Positions 61,116-62,981 of a stretch of 62,981 nt of DNA are shown piece by piece (within the stretch, counting starts at the first letter, position 1; each line of letters opens with the position of its first letter). The translations under genes were made by a program, and so were the position numbers. The notes under the pieces were generated by a model. It made no database searches and was not told where the DNA came from. It saw only the letters and a program-made list of their open reading frames with translations. Source of the stretch: Verrucomicrobiota bacterium (lineage in GTDB: Bacteria; Verrucomicrobiota; Verrucomicrobiia; Chthoniobacterales; SZAS-18); NCBI GenBank assembly GCA_025353105.1, contig JANXRG010000079.1:1-62981 (forward strand), written 5' to 3'.

Positions 61116-62981
61116 ATGTATATCCTCGACGAAAAAATCGGCCGCCGTAAGTTTCTGAAAATGGGAGCGGTCGCCGCCGGGGCGGGCGCGGTCGCCACCG
61201 GCCTTCCCGGCTGCAAGTTCGGCTCGGGTGAGCATGCCATCGCTGGCAACCCCGAAGGCATAGCGGAATGGGGGCGCCAGGCGGGCAAATGGATTCCCTC
61301 CTGCTGCAACATGTGTGGCGGCCAGTCGGGCATCCTCTGCCACGTGGTCAATGGAGTGGTCGAAAAAATTGAGCCGAACCACTGGAATCCGAACAACTAC
61401 TCGAATATTTCCACGGATTTCTTTGACGGATATACGGAGGAGTATGGCTGCGCGGAAGGTGGCGCCCTTTGCCCGAAGGGTAATGCCGGCATCATGCAGC
61501 TTTACGATCCCGACCGCGTGAAAAAGCCGCTCAAGCGCGGCAATCCCGACAAGTCTCCAGGCGCCGATCCGAAATGGCAGGAAATCACGTGGGACCAGGC
61601 ACTGGACGAAATCAGCGGGAAGATGCGCGCACTGCGCGAAGCCAATGATGCGCACAAACTGCTGTGGCTATGCGAAGATCACTCGTTCACCAACATCCAG
61701 GGGGATTTTTGCAAGCTGTACGGTACGCCGAACCTCGGCATGCACTCGAACATCTGCGACGTGGCACGCAAGGCATCCTTCCTCAGCGTCATGGGCGATG
61801 ACCGCCCGCTGGCCGATTTCCTCCAGTCGAAATACATCCTGCTCTTTGGCTGGAATCCCACGTCCGCGATCAAATGGGTTCATCTGCCGCGCATCATCAC
61901 GCGGGCCATCGAGCACGGCGCGAAGCTCGTCGTGGTGGACCCCTATCTCAGCGACACCGCCGCGAAGGCGCACGAATGGGTCGCGATTCGCCCCGGGACG
62001 GATGGCGCCATGGCGCTGGCGATGGGGCACGTCATCATCCGCGACGGACTGTACGACAAGAATTTTGTCGAGAACTGGACCACCGGCTTCAATGAATATG
62101 CCGCCTACGTGAAGGACAAGACGCCCGAGTGGGCAGAGCAGATTACGAGCGTCCCCGCGGTGAAAATCACCCGCATCGCCCGCAAATTCGCGAAGTCCGG
62201 CGCCTCGTGCGTGGACGTTTGGAGCGGACCCGGCCAGCACTCCAACGGCGTGCAGGGTGGTCGCGCGATCGCCGCCCTGGCCGGGCTGGTGGCAGGCTTC
62301 GACCGGCCCGGCACGCTCCATATCCCCGCGCGCGCCGGTGGCAAGCGAACCGATGTGGATCCCGATGCCACCGCCGCTGCGACCCTCAAGCAACCGCGTT
62401 TCGATGAATTGAGCCGATACCCGATGGGCCATTCCTCAGGGGTCTATTGCCAGTTGTTCGAGAATCTCGCCGAGGGCAAGGGCCCGTATCAGCCGAAGAT
62501 GATGATGTGTGTTTTCCAAAATCCAATGATGTCGGTGCCCGGCACTGAAACGGTCGCGAAGGCACTCGCTAGGCTCGAGACTCTCGTCGTGGTCGACACC
62601 ATGATGAGCGAAACCGCAAAGGTGGCGGATTATGTCCTGCCTGGGACCACGTATCTCGAGCGCTACGACCTCACAACTCATTGGGTGACGTGGCCGGCAG
62701 TCGGCTTGCGCCAGCCCGTGGTGAAACCGCTCTTCGGCCAGCTCGCCGAATACGAAACCGTCGCTGCACTCGCCCGCCGTCTTGGATTGAAGAGCAAGGA
62801 GGGCGTCGAGTTTTTCAAGGTCGGCCCGCTCGCCGGCAAGCCGATCGAGAATCTGACGGAGTGGTACGAGGACTACCTTTCCAAGGAACTTAAGGCCGGA
62901 GCACCCGGCATTACCCTCGCGGAGTTGAAGGCACTCCCGGGCGCCGTCTGGGTCGACAAGAAGGGCACGCGCTACAACAAG
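61116..62981 (+). CDS. Tat-exported molybdopterin oxidoreductase catalytic (A) subunit, 3' end outside window
   Basis: Open for 622 codons to the window edge. A twin-arginine leader (GRRKFLKMGAVAAGAGAVAT) precedes the N-terminal Fe-S region. There C64, C67, C112 and C119 are seen, but the third Cys of the usual CxxCxxxC is Ser (S71 in CNMCGGQSGILC), with an extra Cys at 75. Then YDPDRVKKPLKRGNPDKSPG, NICDVARKASF (C214, likely Mo ligand), WNPTSA and VVDPYLSDTAAKAHEWVAIRPGTDGA. This is the CISM class (PsrA/PhsA/TtrA/ArrA). The KRGNPDK-DPKW insertion after PLKR resembles arsenate-respiratory ArrA. With acr3 nearby an arsenic or sulfur oxyanion substrate is plausible; the exact substrate is open. 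Gene order B-C-A resembles ttrBCA. Confidence 0.85.
   Translation, partial: MYILDEKIGRRKFLKMGAVAAGAGAVATGLPGCKFGSGEHAIAGNPEGIAEWGRQAGKWIPSCCNMCGGQSGILCHVVNGVVEKIEPNHWNPNNYSNISTDFFDGYTEEYGCAEGGALCPKGNAGIMQLYDPDRVKKPLKRGNPDKSPGADPKWQEITWDQALDEISGKMRALREANDAHKLLWLCEDHSFTNIQGDFCKLYGTPNLGMHSNICDVARKASFLSVMGDDRPLADFLQSKYILLFGWNPTSAIKWVHLPRIITRAIEHGAKLVVVDPYLSDTAAKAHEWVAIRPGTDGAMALAMGHVIIRDGLYDKNFVENWTTGFNEYAAYVKDKTPEWAEQITSVPAVKITRIARKFAKSGASCVDVWSGPGQHSNGVQGGRAIAALAGLVAGFDRPGTLHIPARAGGKRTDVDPDATAAATLKQPRFDELSRYPMGHSSGVYCQLFENLAEGKGPYQPKMMMCVFQNPMMSVPGTETVAKALARLETLVVVDTMMSETAKVADYVLPGTTYLERYDLTTHWVTWPAVGLRQPVVKPLFGQLAEYETVAALARRLGLKSKEGVEFFKVGPLAGKPIENLTEWYEDYLSKELKAGAPGITLAELKALPGAVWVDKKGTRYNK

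Noticed and set aside
60291-61655. 454-codon minus-strand frame over nrfD and the Mo-subunit
   Set aside because: Antisense to two recognised membrane and molybdopterin subunits; composition is that of a shadow frame.

Overview
The window is 63 kb of GC-rich, densely coding bacterial chromosome with three tRNA genes and no phage, insertion sequence, CRISPR array or rRNA. The gene content points to a verrucomicrobial bacterium of the Opitutaceae type. The pointers are an FloA flotillin without an obvious NfeD, a GH44 glycosidase with a DPDHDG-containing C-terminal extension, an arginine succinyltransferase operon, and low-complexity intergenic repeats. This placement is inference, because no marker gene such as 16S rRNA lies in the window.

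Layout. 0-13 kb is an envelope and stress region. It holds two PAS-type hybrid histidine kinases, a family of small secreted Thr-rich proteins, a PLD-like lipoprotein with a YfeK-like partner, aminopeptidase P, a DUF2252 protein, a GlsB/YeaQ-type membrane protein and a glycine-zipper protein. 13-24 kb holds a 54-residue membrane protein, tRNA-Leu(CAA), FloA with a proline-rich membrane protein, a GAF-PP2C-RsbW fusion, an AddAB-type helicase-nuclease pair and two small membrane-associated proteins. 24-32 kb holds the GH44 enzyme, an orphan substrate-binding protein, acetoacetate-CoA ligase, a beta-keto acid cleavage enzyme, a carnitine-dehydrogenase-like enzyme and a transglutaminase-like protein.

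33-39 kb is a catabolic operon on the minus strand: enoyl-CoA hydratase, a single-chain E1alpha-E1beta-lipoyl-E2 2-oxoacid dehydrogenase, an acyl-CoA carboxylase carboxyltransferase and an SDR. With the nearby acetoacetate-CoA ligase it suggests branched-chain (leucine-type) acid oxidation that yields acetoacetate. 40-42 kb is a DUF1573, rhodanese and MauE/DoxX set followed by a site-2 protease. 42.5-49 kb is an arginine-to-glutamate AST operon (astA, astB, M20 hydrolase, astD, then an aminotransferase); an M20 enzyme sits where astE would be expected. 49-56 kb holds tRNA-Leu(GAG), lipoproteins, YqgE, a fatty-acid desaturase and a DPP-IV-type peptidase.

The last 6 kb is an anaerobic-respiration/arsenic region: an Acr3 arsenite pump, an Rrf2 regulator, and Fe-S (B), NrfD-type membrane (C) and molybdopterin catalytic (A) subunits. 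Three of these genes carry disruptive lesions: a +1 frameshift, a -1 frameshift and an in-frame stop. The long ORFs in the other 56 kb look intact, so the lesions suggest local decay, or locally poor sequence. The molybdopterin subunit runs open off the right edge.

Several gene fossils are visible: response regulator, RND pump, creatininase and a second acr3. Three families of low-complexity intergenic repeats recur. Start sites were chosen from signal peptides, overlaps and family length, since many genes here lack a clear Shine-Dalgarno sequence.
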